Shown: piece by piece, positions 1-9,684 of the stretch
How positions within the stretch are numbered: the first letter of the stretch is position 1
Layout: each line of letters opens with the position of its first letter
Assembly (NCBI RefSeq): GCF_000429025.1
Contig: NZ_AUBB01000028.1
Location: 99,514 to 163,513, forward strand
Source: Actinospineispora spinosispora DSM 44797
GTDB taxonomy: Bacteria; Actinomycetota; Actinomycetes; Mycobacteriales; Pseudonocardiaceae
Direction of reading: 5' to 3'
DNA length: 64,000 nucleotides
Translations under genes and position numbers: made by a program
Notes under the pieces: model-generated
What the model was told of the DNA's origin: nothing
What the model saw: only the letters and a program-made list of their open reading frames with translations
Databases searched by the model: none

Positions 1-92
1 CCGTCGGGGTGCTGGCGGTTCTGCTGCTCGGTGTCTCCACGAAGGGCCGGACGCTGGAGGACATCGCGGCCGAGACCAGCTCAGGACACTAG
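1..92 (+). CDS. C-terminal end of an MFS sugar porter (partial)
   Basis: Only the last 29 codons are in the window, read in the frame that ends with TAG at 90-92. They encode a hydrophobic helix end followed by STKGRTLEDIAAE. The P/S-x-TKGR-[ST]-LE-[DE]-I signature just after the last transmembrane helix is diagnostic of the MFS sugar porter family (PF00083). The product would be an integral membrane sugar or polyol importer. It is convergent with a LacI-type regulator 150 bases away, a common pairing in which the regulator controls sugar uptake; the link here is inferred from position only. Confidence 0.75.
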   Translation, partial: VGVLAVLLLGVSTKGRTLEDIAAETSSGH

Positions 93-253
93 TGCCCCGA
101 GTCACACATTCGCACCGTAATTCCGGCGCCCAGATGCCGCCTGGCCGCGCCGCCGTCGTTGCGAGTACCACGTACGAGCTGCCTCCGGCGACGCAGCCAG
201 ACGACATCTGGATCACCGGACTCATGGCACGAATGTGCAACTCAGGACACTAG
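80..253. repeat. 13-bp direct repeat at two convergent gene ends
   Basis: The sequence CTCAGGACACTAG occurs at 80-92, where it holds the sugar porter stop codon, and again at 241-253, where its complement holds the LacI stop codon (TCA at 242-244). The 148 bases between them have no gene and no clear hairpin. The repeat may mark a small duplication or deletion scar between the two convergent genes. Confidence 0.4.
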
Positions 254-1261
254 AACCGGCTGCTCACAGCCGCAGCTGCGGCGGTGCTCCAGGGACGCGG
301 GCAGCCGGACGATCTCGCGGGACGCCAGCGGGTCGGCGAGACGCCGGGACAGCAGCTGCACGGCGCGCGCGCCCATCGCGTGGAAGGGCTGCGCCGCGGC
401 GGTCAGCGGCGGGGTCATCGCCTCGCCCCACTCCAGGTCGTCGAACGCGACCAGCGCCAGGTCCTTGCCCACCACGATGCCCTCTTCACGCAGCGCAAGC
501 AGCGCGCCGATCGTCATGGCGTTGTTCGCGGAGAACAGGGCGGTCATGCCGCCCTGGCGCAGCAGCTGCAGCGTGGCGCGGCGCCCGCCCGCGACCGAGG
601 ACTCCCCGTCGCGCAGCAGCTCCGGCCGGATCGGGACACCAGCTGTCTGGTGCGCGCGCCGATAGCCGCGCAGCCGCTCGACGCTGGTGGACAGGCCACG
701 TAGCCCGACGAGCATGCCGATCCGGGTGTGCCGGTGTTTGAGCAGGTGTTCGACGAGCTGGCTGGCGGCGCTCTCGCTGTCCGTGCCGACCTGGTCGCAC
801 GGCGCCTCGGCGAACCGGTCCACCAGCACGTACGGGGTGTGCTGGCGACGAAGCAGCGGCAGGGTGTGCTGCTGCCACGCCTCGGTCGGCGCCAGGATGA
901 TCCCGTCGACCCGCCGCGACAGCAGCAGCGCGATCGCGTCGCGCTCGGTGCGTGCGTCGTCGTGGGTGTCGCAGAACAACATGGCGTAGCCGGCCCTGCG
1001 GGCCTCGGACTCGACGCCGAGGATCAGCTCGGACAGGTACGGGTTGGAGGCCCCGGTGAGCGCGAGGCCGAGCGTCGGGCCGACCGGGGACTCGCGCCGG
1101 TTGCGGATCAGGTAGCCGAGTGACGTGGCTGCCTGTTCCACCCGGGTACGGGTCTCCTCGGCGACGAAGCGGGTGCCGTTGAGGACGTGTGAGACGGTGC
1201 TGACGGAGACGTCGGCCAGCTCGGCCACGTCCGCCATTCGAATTCGCTTCGCTGCGCTCAT
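242..1261 (-). CDS. LacI-family transcriptional regulator
   Basis: A 339-residue protein with full LacI/GalR architecture. Residues 8-55 form the N-terminal helix-turn-helix and hinge (MADVAELADVSVSTVSHVLNG). The rest is a periplasmic-binding-protein-like effector domain starting near residue 60 (LGLALTGASNPYLSELILG). Length is normal for the family. It should bind a palindromic operator and release it when a small ligand, usually a sugar, binds. The convergent sugar porter fragment and the upstream acyl-CoA carboxylase are candidate targets; no palindromic operator was found in the 76-base gap upstream. Start chosen at the ATG that begins MSAAKRIRMADV. Confidence 0.9.
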   Translation of the reverse strand: MSAAKRIRMADVAELADVSVSTVSHVLNGTRFVAEETRTRVEQAATSLGYLIRNRRESPVGPTLGLALTGASNPYLSELILGVESEARRAGYAMLFCDTHDDARTERDAIALLLSRRVDGIILAPTEAWQQHTLPLLRRQHTPYVLVDRFAEAPCDQVGTDSESAASQLVEHLLKHRHTRIGMLVGLRGLSTSVERLRGYRRAHQTAGVPIRPELLRDGESSVAGGRRATLQLLRQGGMTALFSANNAMTIGALLALREEGIVVGKDLALVAFDDLEWGEAMTPPLTAAAQPFHAMGARAVQLLSRRLADPLASREIVRLPASLEHRRSCGCEQPVLVS

Positions 1262-1337
1262 CCTGCTCGTTCAGGCTGTTCGGGTTGTTGTCTCCGATAA
1301 CTTGTCGTGCTTGATCGGTCTAGCGTTACGCCTGGGG

Positions 1338-4300
1338 TTAACCCGGGATGAACCCCAGCGCCGAGGTGAGGACGGCACGGGTGTCCGCCGGGTCGATCAC
1401 GTCGTCGATGTCGAACACCGTCGCGGTGCTCAGCGCCTTGCCGTGTTCGTACGCCCGGGCGACCAGCTCCTGGTAGCGAGCCTCACGGGCGTCCGGATCG
1501 TCGATCGCGCCCAACTCAGCACGGTAACCGAGCTGGACCGAACCCTCCAGTCCCATCCCGCCGAACTCCCCGGTCGGCCAGGCGACGGTGAGCAGGCTGG
1601 AGCGCAGTCCGCCGCCCGCCATGGCCATCGCGCCCAGCCCGTAGCCCTTGCGCAGCACGACCATGACCAGCGGGGTCGGCAGGTGCGCGCCGGCGACGAA
1701 CATCGCGCCGAAGCGCCGCACGGTCGCGGTGCGTTCGGCGTCCGGGCCGACCATGAACCCCGGGGTATCGCACAGCGAGATCACCGGGAGCCGGTAGGTG
1801 CCGCAGACGCCGAGGAACCGGGCGGCCTTGTCGGAGGCCTCGGCGTCGATCGCGCCGCCCAGGTGCATCGGGTTGTTCGCGATGACCCCGACCGGGTTCC
1901 CGGCGAGGCGGGCGAAGGCGGTGACGACGCCGATCCCGAACTCGGGTCGCAGCTCCAGCACGCTGCCGGTGTCGAACAGGGCGTCGAGCACCGGGCGGAC
2001 CTGGTAGCTGCGCACCCGGTTCTCCGGGATCAGGTGACGCAGCAGCCGCTGGTCAGGGGCTTCCCAGTCGGCTCGCGGCCCGGACACGTAGGACAGGTAC
2101 TGCTTCGCCACGTCCACCGCCGCGAAGTCGTCCGGCACCAGGACGTCGACCACGCCGTTGGGCACCTGCACCGACATCGGGCCGACGTCGCCGGGCGCCA
2201 CGTCGCCCAGGCCGCCGCCGGAGATCATCGCCGGGCCGCCCATGCCGATGCTGGAGCCCTCCTGTGCGATCAGTACGTCGCACACGCCGGCGAGTGCCGC
2301 GTTGCCTGCGAAGCAGTACCCGCCGAGCACCGCGACCGTGGGCACCTCGGTGGCCAGCTCGGCCGCGAGCCGGAAGGTCGGCACGTCGAGGCCGGTGTAG
2401 CCGGGCTGGTCGGTGTCACCGGGACGACCACCGCCGCCCTCCACGAACATCACCACCGGGATCCGCTCGCGCTTGGCCAGCTCGAGCAGCCGGTCGGTCT
2501 TGCGGTGGTTCTGCACACCTTGGGTGCCGGCGAGCACGGTGTAGTCGTAGACGAGGACCGCGCAGCGCAAGCCGTTGATCCGGGCCGTTCCGGTGATCAT
2601 GCCGTCGGCGGGGGTGCGTGCGATCAGGTCGGCCATGGTGCGTCGGCGGCGCTGCGCGGCCACGGCGAGTGCGCCGTACTCGACGAATGTGTCCGGGTCG
2701 CACAGCCGCGCGAGGCATTCCCGCGCGGTGCGTCTGCCCTTGTCGCGCCGCTTCGCCACGGCCTCAGGGCGGGCCTCGTCGAGCCCGGTGCGGTGGCGTT
2801 CGATCGACTCGGCGAGGTCCGGCCGGATGTGGTCGAGGTCGAGGTCGTCGACGCCCGCATGGTCGTCCTCGGCGGATTCCGCCGGGTCCACGAGCAGCAG
2901 CGGCGTCCCCTCGACGACCGTGTCACCGATCGCGACGAGCACCTCCCGCACCTGGACCGGACCGGGCGCCGGGACGACGTGCTCCATCTTCATCGCTTCC
3001 AGCACGGCCATCGCGGCACCTTCGGCACGGTGCTCGCCCACGGCGGCCGGAAGCTCGACGACCACCCCGGCCCTCGGCGCGACCACCGCATCCCCTCGTG
3101 AGCGTTGAGTGTGGCCATAACCAGACTCAACACTCACGAGGGGTTCGGCCTCCAGGAGCTGGGCGAGGTGGTCATCGACGTAACCGGTGTGCGGCGGCTC
3201 GTCGGGGACCGTGCGCAGCAGCGCGCGGAGCAGACCGATGTTGGTGGCGCTGCCCTCGACCCGGAACTCGCTCAGTGCCCGATCGGTCGCGGCGTTCGCC
3301 CTGGCCAGGTCGGTGCCGGTGACGATCACCTTGGCGATCAGCGAGTCGTAGCGGGGGCTGACCTCGACGTTCGCCGCGCAGTGCGTGTCCACCCGGACGC
3401 CGCGGCCGGTCGGTGGGTCGAAACGGGTCAGCAGCCCGCCCGCCGGGCGCACGTCGCCCGAGGCGTCCATGGTCTCGGCGTTCACTCGCGCCTGTACCGC
3501 CACTCCGCGCGGTTCGGGGGTGTCGGTCAGCCCCAGCTGGTCGAGCGTGGCGCCGCCCGCGAGACGCAGCTGCAGCTCGATCAGGTCGAGGCCGGTGACC
3601 TCCTCGGTGACCGTGTGCTCGACCTGGATCCGCGGGTTGACCTCGAGGAACGCGATGTCGTCTCCGGCGACCAGGAACTCGACGGTCGCCAGTCCCAGCC
3701 GGTCGACCGAGGCGCCCAGCGCGGTCGCGGCCTTGCGCAGCCGGTCCCGCAGATGGTCGGACAACCCGGGTGCCGGTGCGACCTCGATGAGCTTCTGGCG
3801 GCGGCGCTGCAGGCTGCAGTCCCGATCGCCCAGCGCCACGACCGCGCCGGTGTGGTCGCCGGCCAGCTGGACCTCGATGTGTCGCGCGTTCGTCAGCAGC
3901 TTCTCCAGGTAGAGATCGCCGTTGCCGAACGCGTTCCGTGCCTCGGACCGGCAGCGGCGCAGCACCTCGTCCAGCTGCGCCGCGTCGGTGACCGGCCGGA
4001 TGCCGCGGCCGCCGCCCCCGGCGACGGCCTTCACCATCACCGCGCCTGCCGAGGCGAAGAAGTCGTGGGCCGGGGCGAAGTCGTCGGTGAGGACCGGGGA
4101 CGCGTCCGGGGCGGCGATGTCCAGCTCGACCGCGCGGACCCGTGCGGCGATCTTGTCGCCGAACAGCCGTAGCGCATCGGGTGAGGGTCCGACGAACGTC
4201 AGCCCGGCGACCTCACAGGCCTGGGCGAAGTCGGCGCGCTCGGAGAGGAACCCGTAACCGGGGTGCACCGCGTCGCACCCGGTCTGCCGCGCGACCCCGA

Positions 4301-4490
4301 CCAGGGCCTCGACGTCCAGGTAGGCGGCCGGGCCCGTGCCGTCCAGCGCGATCGACTCGTCGGCTCGTCCGCTGTCGGCGTCGTCCTCCGCGAAGACCCC
4401 GACGGTCGAGATCCCGAGAGCGGCGGCGGTGTGCAGAATCCGGACGGCGATCTCGCCCCGGTTGGCGACCAGCAGACGGGTGACAGGCAC
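1338..4490 (-). CDS. single-chain biotin-dependent acyl-CoA carboxylase
   Basis: A 1050-residue fusion of all three activities of a biotin carboxylase. Residues 1-445 are biotin carboxylase with ATP-grasp fold (RGEIAVRI near the start, glycine loop GGGGRG at 158-163). Residues 470-535 are the biotin carrier domain, with the biotinyl lysine K501 in EAMKMEH. Residues 560-1050 are the carboxyltransferase (crotonase-like, CLARLCDPDTFVEYG onward). The single-chain design resembles the long-chain acyl-CoA carboxylase described from Mycobacterium avium. It carboxylates an acyl-CoA using ATP and bicarbonate; substrate cannot be told from sequence. A palindromic repeat is inserted in frame between the first two domains (about residues 450-467). 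Start is GTG at 4490 with a weak ribosome site. Confidence 0.88.
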   Translation of the reverse strand: MPVTRLLVANRGEIAVRILHTAAALGISTVGVFAEDDADSGRADESIALDGTGPAAYLDVEALVGVARQTGCDAVHPGYGFLSERADFAQACEVAGLTFVGPSPDALRLFGDKIAARVRAVELDIAAPDASPVLTDDFAPAHDFFASAGAVMVKAVAGGGGRGIRPVTDAAQLDEVLRRCRSEARNAFGNGDLYLEKLLTNARHIEVQLAGDHTGAVVALGDRDCSLQRRRQKLIEVAPAPGLSDHLRDRLRKAATALGASVDRLGLATVEFLVAGDDIAFLEVNPRIQVEHTVTEEVTGLDLIELQLRLAGGATLDQLGLTDTPEPRGVAVQARVNAETMDASGDVRPAGGLLTRFDPPTGRGVRVDTHCAANVEVSPRYDSLIAKVIVTGTDLARANAATDRALSEFRVEGSATNIGLLRALLRTVPDEPPHTGYVDDHLAQLLEAEPLVSVESGYGHTQRSRGDAVVAPRAGVVVELPAAVGEHRAEGAAMAVLEAMKMEHVVPAPGPVQVREVLVAIGDTVVEGTPLLLVDPAESAEDDHAGVDDLDLDHIRPDLAESIERHRTGLDEARPEAVAKRRDKGRRTARECLARLCDPDTFVEYGALAVAAQRRRRTMADLIARTPADGMITGTARINGLRCAVLVYDYTVLAGTQGVQNHRKTDRLLELAKRERIPVVMFVEGGGGRPGDTDQPGYTGLDVPTFRLAAELATEVPTVAVLGGYCFAGNAALAGVCDVLIAQEGSSIGMGGPAMISGGGLGDVAPGDVGPMSVQVPNGVVDVLVPDDFAAVDVAKQYLSYVSGPRADWEAPDQRLLRHLIPENRVRSYQVRPVLDALFDTGSVLELRPEFGIGVVTAFARLAGNPVGVIANNPMHLGGAIDAEASDKAARFLGVCGTYRLPVISLCDTPGFMVGPDAERTATVRRFGAMFVAGAHLPTPLVMVVLRKGYGLGAMAMAGGGLRSSLLTVAWPTGEFGGMGLEGSVQLGYRAELGAIDDPDAREARYQELVARAYEHGKALSTATVFDIDDVIDPADTRAVLTSALGFIPG
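3092..3143. repeat. palindromic element P1, inside the carboxylase gene
   Basis: Near-perfect inverted repeat with ends CCCCTCGTGAG and CTCACGAGGGG, arms of about 23 bases and centre CCATAACC. It belongs to the CTCGTGAGTG family. It is read in frame in the acyl-CoA carboxylase and encodes the stretch around LVSVESGYGHTQRSRG, which has no counterpart expected in either neighbouring domain. Confidence 0.9.
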
Positions 4491-4524
4491 CAGCCGACCC
4501 TAATCGCTGCCGCGCAGGTCAGCA

Positions 4525-4571
4525 CCCGTGAGTGAGTTGGGCTGCCCCGGCAGCCCAACTCACTCACGGGG
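4525..4571. repeat. palindromic element P5
   Basis: Inverted repeat with ends CCCGTGAGTGAGTTGGG and its complement around CCCCGG. The outer CCGTGAGTG matches the window's main palindrome family, but the inner stem is different and still fully complementary. It supplies the TGA stop of the membrane protein at 4564 and lies 34 bases upstream of the carboxylase start. Confidence 0.85.
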
Positions 4572-5172
4572 TGGGTGGGTGCAGGCCCAGGCGGCGCAGT
4601 TCGAGCGCGGCGAGCTGACGGAGCGCCTCGGGGTCGCCGGTGCGCCAGGCGTTCGCCGGATGATCGCCGACGATGCGCAGCTCGGCGGGCGGCAGCGTGG
4701 TGAGCGCGCGCAGGGCGAGCAGGTCCAGCGCGTGCGCATCCTCACGGGCCAGGGCAGCGGCGCCGGCCGCCTTGGCGTAGCGCAGCCGGGACGGCAACCA
4801 GAGCAGCAGCGGCGGTAGGAGGCCGATGAGCATGACCAGCAGCGCGGTGCCGGTGGCCAGCGCGGACACCGCGTCGTCCTGCTGCTGACCGACGCCGCGC
4901 AACGCCTCACCCGCGGCCTGGCCCTGCTGCAGCGCGGCCGACAGGGCACTGCCGAAGAACGGCAGCTGCGCGGCGGCGGCCGCGCCCTCGGCGAACATCG
5001 CGGCGATGTTGGCGCCGGTGTTGATCAGCGCCGTCGTCGGCGTCCGCAGTGCGGACACCAGGTCGTTCGCATGCACCGCGAGCAGCAGGAACACGAGCAG
5101 CCAGACCACCACGAGCCCGTCGAGCATCAGCTGACGGCCGCGTACCGAGGCGATCTCCGCGTAGGGCTTCAT
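4564..5172 (-). CDS. two-helix membrane protein of unknown function
   Basis: A 202-residue protein starting MKPYAEIASVRGRQ. Two hydrophobic helices are visible, near residues 16-36 (LVVVWLLVFLLLAVH) and 108-130 (ALLVMLIGLLPPLLLWLP). A Gly/Ala/Gln-rich extracytoplasmic stretch lies between them and an Arg/Leu-rich tail of about 70 residues follows. I do not recognise a characterised family; such proteins are annotated as hypothetical in actinomycetes. The ATG overlaps the carbonic anhydrase stop codon by 4 bases (ATGA), so the two are translationally coupled. This is why 5172 was preferred over a longer upstream start. The stop codon lies inside palindromic element P5. Confidence 0.75.
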   Translation of the reverse strand: MKPYAEIASVRGRQLMLDGLVVVWLLVFLLLAVHANDLVSALRTPTTALINTGANIAAMFAEGAAAAAQLPFFGSALSAALQQGQAAGEALRGVGQQQDDAVSALATGTALLVMLIGLLPPLLLWLPSRLRYAKAAGAAALAREDAHALDLLALRALTTLPPAELRIVGDHPANAWRTGDPEALRQLAALELRRLGLHPPTP

Positions 5173-5699
5173 GCCGGACCACCCAGCTCGGGTGCACCGA
5201 CACTGTGCCGCGCGGCCAGCTCGCGGTACAAGGCCGGGTTGGTCTTCACCCACCAGCCGGCCGACTCGGTCAACGGCCCTTTGATCTTGGCGGGTGCGCC
5301 GAGCACCAGCTGGTCGTCCGGGATCACCATGTTCGGTGTGACCAGCGACCCGGCGCCGATCATGCAGTGGTCACCGATCCGCGCGCCGTCCTGCACGGTG
5401 GCACCGTTGCCGATGATCGACTCCGCGCCGATGACGCAGTTGTGGATGACGCACAGGTGCCCGACCGTCGTGCCGGGGCCGACGATCAGCGGGTCCGCGC
5501 CGCCGTGCAGCACCGAGTTGTCCTGCACGTTCGCCCCGGCCCGGATGATGATCGGTCCGAAGTCCGCGCGCAGCACCGCGCCGTACCAGACGGACGCCTC
5601 CGCCTCGACTCGAACGTCCCCGATCAGCGCCGCGGTCGGGGCGATCCACGCGGTCTCGTGCACGGTCGGTTCAGCGCCCTCGAACGCAAACAGCGGCAT
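5169..5699 (-). CDS. gamma-carbonic-anhydrase-like hexapeptide protein
   Basis: A 176-residue left-handed beta-helix protein of the gamma-carbonic anhydrase/YrdA-PaaY family, made of repeated hexapeptides (IGDVRVEAEASVWYGAVLRAD onward). The three zinc histidines are present: H65 in SVLHGG, H81 and H86 in VGHLCVIH. Such proteins form trimers. Some hydrate carbon dioxide while others lack proven activity, so the catalytic role is likely but not certain. A bicarbonate-supplying role beside a bicarbonate-using carboxylase is plausible from context only. The gene is preceded by palindromic element P2 and overlaps the membrane protein gene by 4 bases. Confidence 0.9.
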   Translation of the reverse strand: MPLFAFEGAEPTVHETAWIAPTAALIGDVRVEAEASVWYGAVLRADFGPIIIRAGANVQDNSVLHGGADPLIVGPGTTVGHLCVIHNCVIGAESIIGNGATVQDGARIGDHCMIGAGSLVTPNMVIPDDQLVLGAPAKIKGPLTESAGWWVKTNPALYRELAARHSVGAPELGGPA

Positions 5700-5720
5700 C
5701 CCCGCACTCTAGAGACACCC

Positions 5721-5764
5721 CTCGTGAGTGTTGAGTGTGGCTATAGCCGCACTCAACACTCACG
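5721..5764. repeat. palindromic element P2
   Basis: Inverted repeat CTCGTGAGTGTTGAGTG / CACTCAACACTCACGA with centre GGCTATAGCC. One end is 2 bases from the thiD stop codon and the other is 21 bases upstream of the carbonic anhydrase ATG. Its position suits a terminator hairpin for thiC-thiD. Confidence 0.9.
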
Positions 5765-5766
5765 AC

Positions 5767-6612
5767 CTACACCGGGTCGGTGCTGATCCGCCAGAGCGAC
5801 GACACCGGGCCGTGGCCCGAGCCCAGTGCGTACGAGTGGCGGACGGCCTGGACGATGTAGCGCTTGCCGAACGCGACCGCGTCCGGCACCGAGTCACCCA
5901 GCGCGAGGCGTGAGGTGATGGCCGAGGCCATCGTGTCGCCGCCACCGTGGGTGTTGCCGGTCTCGAAGCGCGGACCGGGCAGCTCGACGAAGTCGCTGCC
6001 GTCGTACAGCAGGTCGATGCACACGTCGGTGTCCTCGCGCAGGTGACCGCCCTTGACCAGTACGTACCTCGGCCCCAGACCGTGCAGGATCTTCGCAGCG
6101 TCGTACTGCGCCGCCCGGTCGTGCACGTCCACTCCGATGAGCAGCCGCACCTCGTCGAGGTTCGGCGTGATGAGCGTGGCGCGCGGGAACAGCAGCGTGC
6201 GGAACGCCTCCAGCGCGGAGTCCGCCAGCAGCTGGTCACCGTGCATCGACGCGGCCACCGGGTCGATCACCAGTGGGCTACGCTTGCCCGCCCCGATGCC
6301 GGCCTCGTCGCACGCACCGGCGACGGCCTCGATGATCTCGGACCCGGCCAGCATCCCGGTCTTGGCCGCGTCGATGCCGATGTCACCGGCCACCGACAGG
6401 ATCTGGTCCGCGACGGTCTCCGGCGGAATCCGGTGGAACCCGGAGACACCGATCGAGTTCTGCACCGTCACCGCGCACACCGCGAGGCAGCCGTGCACGC
6501 CGCAGGCCGCGAACGTGCGCAGGTCGGCCGCGATGCCGGCACCACCGCCCGAGTCGGTGCCGGCGATCGTCATCGCGCGGGGTGGGGTCACCCCGACGGG
6601 AATCTCTGTCAT
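5767..6612 (-). CDS. thiD: hydroxymethylpyrimidine/phosphomethylpyrimidine kinase
   Basis: A 281-residue ribokinase-fold kinase. It phosphorylates HMP and then HMP-P to give HMP-PP for thiamine synthesis. Visible signatures are AMTIAGTDSGGGAGIAADLRT near the N-terminus, the pyrimidine-binding part of the fold. The C-terminal signature is NTHGGGDTMASAIT, with the anion-hole GGGD where many homologues have GAGC/GCGC. The ATG at 6612 follows the thiC stop by 4 bases and has GGAGAA about 10 bases upstream, so it was preferred over an in-frame TTG at 6630. It is co-transcribed with thiC and so falls under the TPP riboswitch. Confidence 0.93.
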   Translation of the reverse strand: MTEIPVGVTPPRAMTIAGTDSGGGAGIAADLRTFAACGVHGCLAVCAVTVQNSIGVSGFHRIPPETVADQILSVAGDIGIDAAKTGMLAGSEIIEAVAGACDEAGIGAGKRSPLVIDPVAASMHGDQLLADSALEAFRTLLFPRATLITPNLDEVRLLIGVDVHDRAAQYDAAKILHGLGPRYVLVKGGHLREDTDVCIDLLYDGSDFVELPGPRFETGNTHGGGDTMASAITSRLALGDSVPDAVAFGKRYIVQAVRHSYALGSGHGPVSSLWRISTDPV

Positions 6613-6616
6613 GTAC

Positions 6617-8360
<1,744 letters not shown>

Positions 8361-8452
8361 GCGATCTGTAGTTGTGTCCTGACCGTAACCCGCCGATCGC
8401 CGTCCCGCCAGAGCCTCCCGTTTTCGTCGGTGCCCCATGCCACACTTGAACC

Positions 8453-9046
8453 ATGACCGCAGCACCCCTCGAATGGCCTCCCGAATGGCACCGCAGGCCG
8501 CTCACCGTGGCCGATTACCTGGCGCTCGGGGAGACGGATGTACGCGTCGAGTTGGTCGAAGGAAAGGTGGTCATGGCTCCGAGTCCGTCGCCGGCCCACA
8601 TGGAGGCCACGTTCGAACTCGGAGTGGCGCTGCGTGGCGCCGTGCCCTCGGGGTTCAGGGTCGTGCCGGAGATAGACCTCGACCTTCAGCTGGCTCCGGC
8701 TGAGCTGCCGGGTTTCGTGCGCTCGCCAGATCTTGCGGTAGTCCGTTCGACTGCGTTGCGGCGCGTGAAAGAGCAGGGGGGTGTCATACGGGCAGCGGAC
8801 ACGCTGCTGGTGGTCGAGGTCATCTCGCCGAGCTCGAAGCGCACTGACCGGGTCGACAAGCGCGGGGAGTACGCCGAGGCAGGTATTCCGTACTACTGGA
8901 TTCTCGATCTCACTGAGCCTGTGTCGTTGTTGGTCTGTCACCAGACGGGTGAGTTCCGATACGCGGACAGCGGCGAGTTCACCGGCAAGGTGAGCCTGGT
9001 TGATCCGTTCCCGTTCGAGCTGAATCTGGCCAACCTGGTCTTTTGA
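8453..9046 (+). CDS. Uma2-family (DUF820) nuclease-fold protein
   Basis: A 197-residue protein of the Uma2/DUF820 family, which has a PD-(D/E)XK restriction-endonuclease-like fold. Recognisable blocks are RVELVEGKVVMAPSP, the acidic SPDLAVVRS and the core VVEVISPSSKRTDRVDKRGEYAEAG followed by IPYYWILD. The candidate active-site residues (Glu, Asp, Glu, Lys) are all kept. The cellular role of this very abundant family is unknown. It is followed 53 bases later by a paralogue in the same direction. The ATG lies within a short gap downstream of the divergent thiC leader. Confidence 0.85.
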   Translation: MTAAPLEWPPEWHRRPLTVADYLALGETDVRVELVEGKVVMAPSPSPAHMEATFELGVALRGAVPSGFRVVPEIDLDLQLAPAELPGFVRSPDLAVVRSTALRRVKEQGGVIRAADTLLVVEVISPSSKRTDRVDKRGEYAEAGIPYYWILDLTEPVSLLVCHQTGEFRYADSGEFTGKVSLVDPFPFELNLANLVF

Positions 9047-9099
9047 GTTGTGCGCGAGGCTTTCGGTCGATGCACGGCGGGGTCTGACACCCTGGGCGG

Positions 9100-9684
9100 G
9101 TGACCGCTCTGCCGATCGACCAGCCGTCTCCACCGCCGCGTCGACTGCTGTCGGTCACCGAGTACACCGAGCTGGCCGATCCCGGTTCGGAGCTGGTCGA
9201 GGGCCGGCTACTGCTGACGCCGAGTCCCACCCCGGACGACAACTACGCGTCCTTCCAGCTGCGCGTCGCGCTCGGCGGTAACTGCCCAGACGACCTCGAC
9301 GTGCTGACGGCGGTAGACGTCGACCTGGAGCTGGCCGGGCCGGACGAGCCCGGTTTCGTCCGCAGGCCCGACCTGGTGGTGGTGCGGGCAGAGGCGCGCG
9401 GCAAGGCCTACCGGCCGGGCGTTCTGCTGTGCGCCTCCGATGTGGTGCTGGCTATCGAGATCTGCTCGCCCGAGTCCCGGCGGACCGATCATCTGGTCAA
9501 GCGCGCCGAGTACGCCGACGCCGGCATCCCGCGCTACTGGATCGTCGACATCGGTGACCAGGTCTCGATCACCGCCTGCCACCACCCGGGCAGCTTCGGC
9601 TACGCCGACAGCGGCCTCACGGTGGGAACGTTCGCCACCACGGACCCGTTCGACCTACAGCTGGACCTGGCGAGACTCGTCTAG
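9100..9684 (+). CDS. Uma2-family (DUF820) nuclease-fold protein, second copy
   Basis: A 194-residue paralogue of the preceding gene with the same blocks: GSELVEGRLLLTPSP, RRPDLVVVRAEA, VLAIEICSPESRRTDHLVKRAEYADAG and IPRYWIVDIGD. It is probably a tandem duplicate that has diverged. The start is GTG at 9100 (MTALPIDQ). Its TAG stop overlaps the stop codon of the convergent protease gene by 3 bases. Function unknown beyond a PD-(D/E)XK fold. Confidence 0.85.
   Translation: MTALPIDQPSPPPRRLLSVTEYTELADPGSELVEGRLLLTPSPTPDDNYASFQLRVALGGNCPDDLDVLTAVDVDLELAGPDEPGFVRRPDLVVVRAEARGKAYRPGVLLCASDVVLAIEICSPESRRTDHLVKRAEYADAGIPRYWIVDIGDQVSITACHHPGSFGYADSGLTVGTFATTDPFDLQLDLARLV

Noticed and set aside
1262..1337. 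LacI operator in the gap upstream of the regulator
   Set aside because: Only the short palindrome GGGTTAACCC at the carboxylase stop was found; no typical 16-20 base LacI-type dyad.
1125..3101. Long plus-strand frame over the acyl-CoA carboxylase gene
   Set aside because: Antisense shadow; low-complexity composition with no domain, while the minus frame carries the carboxylase motifs.
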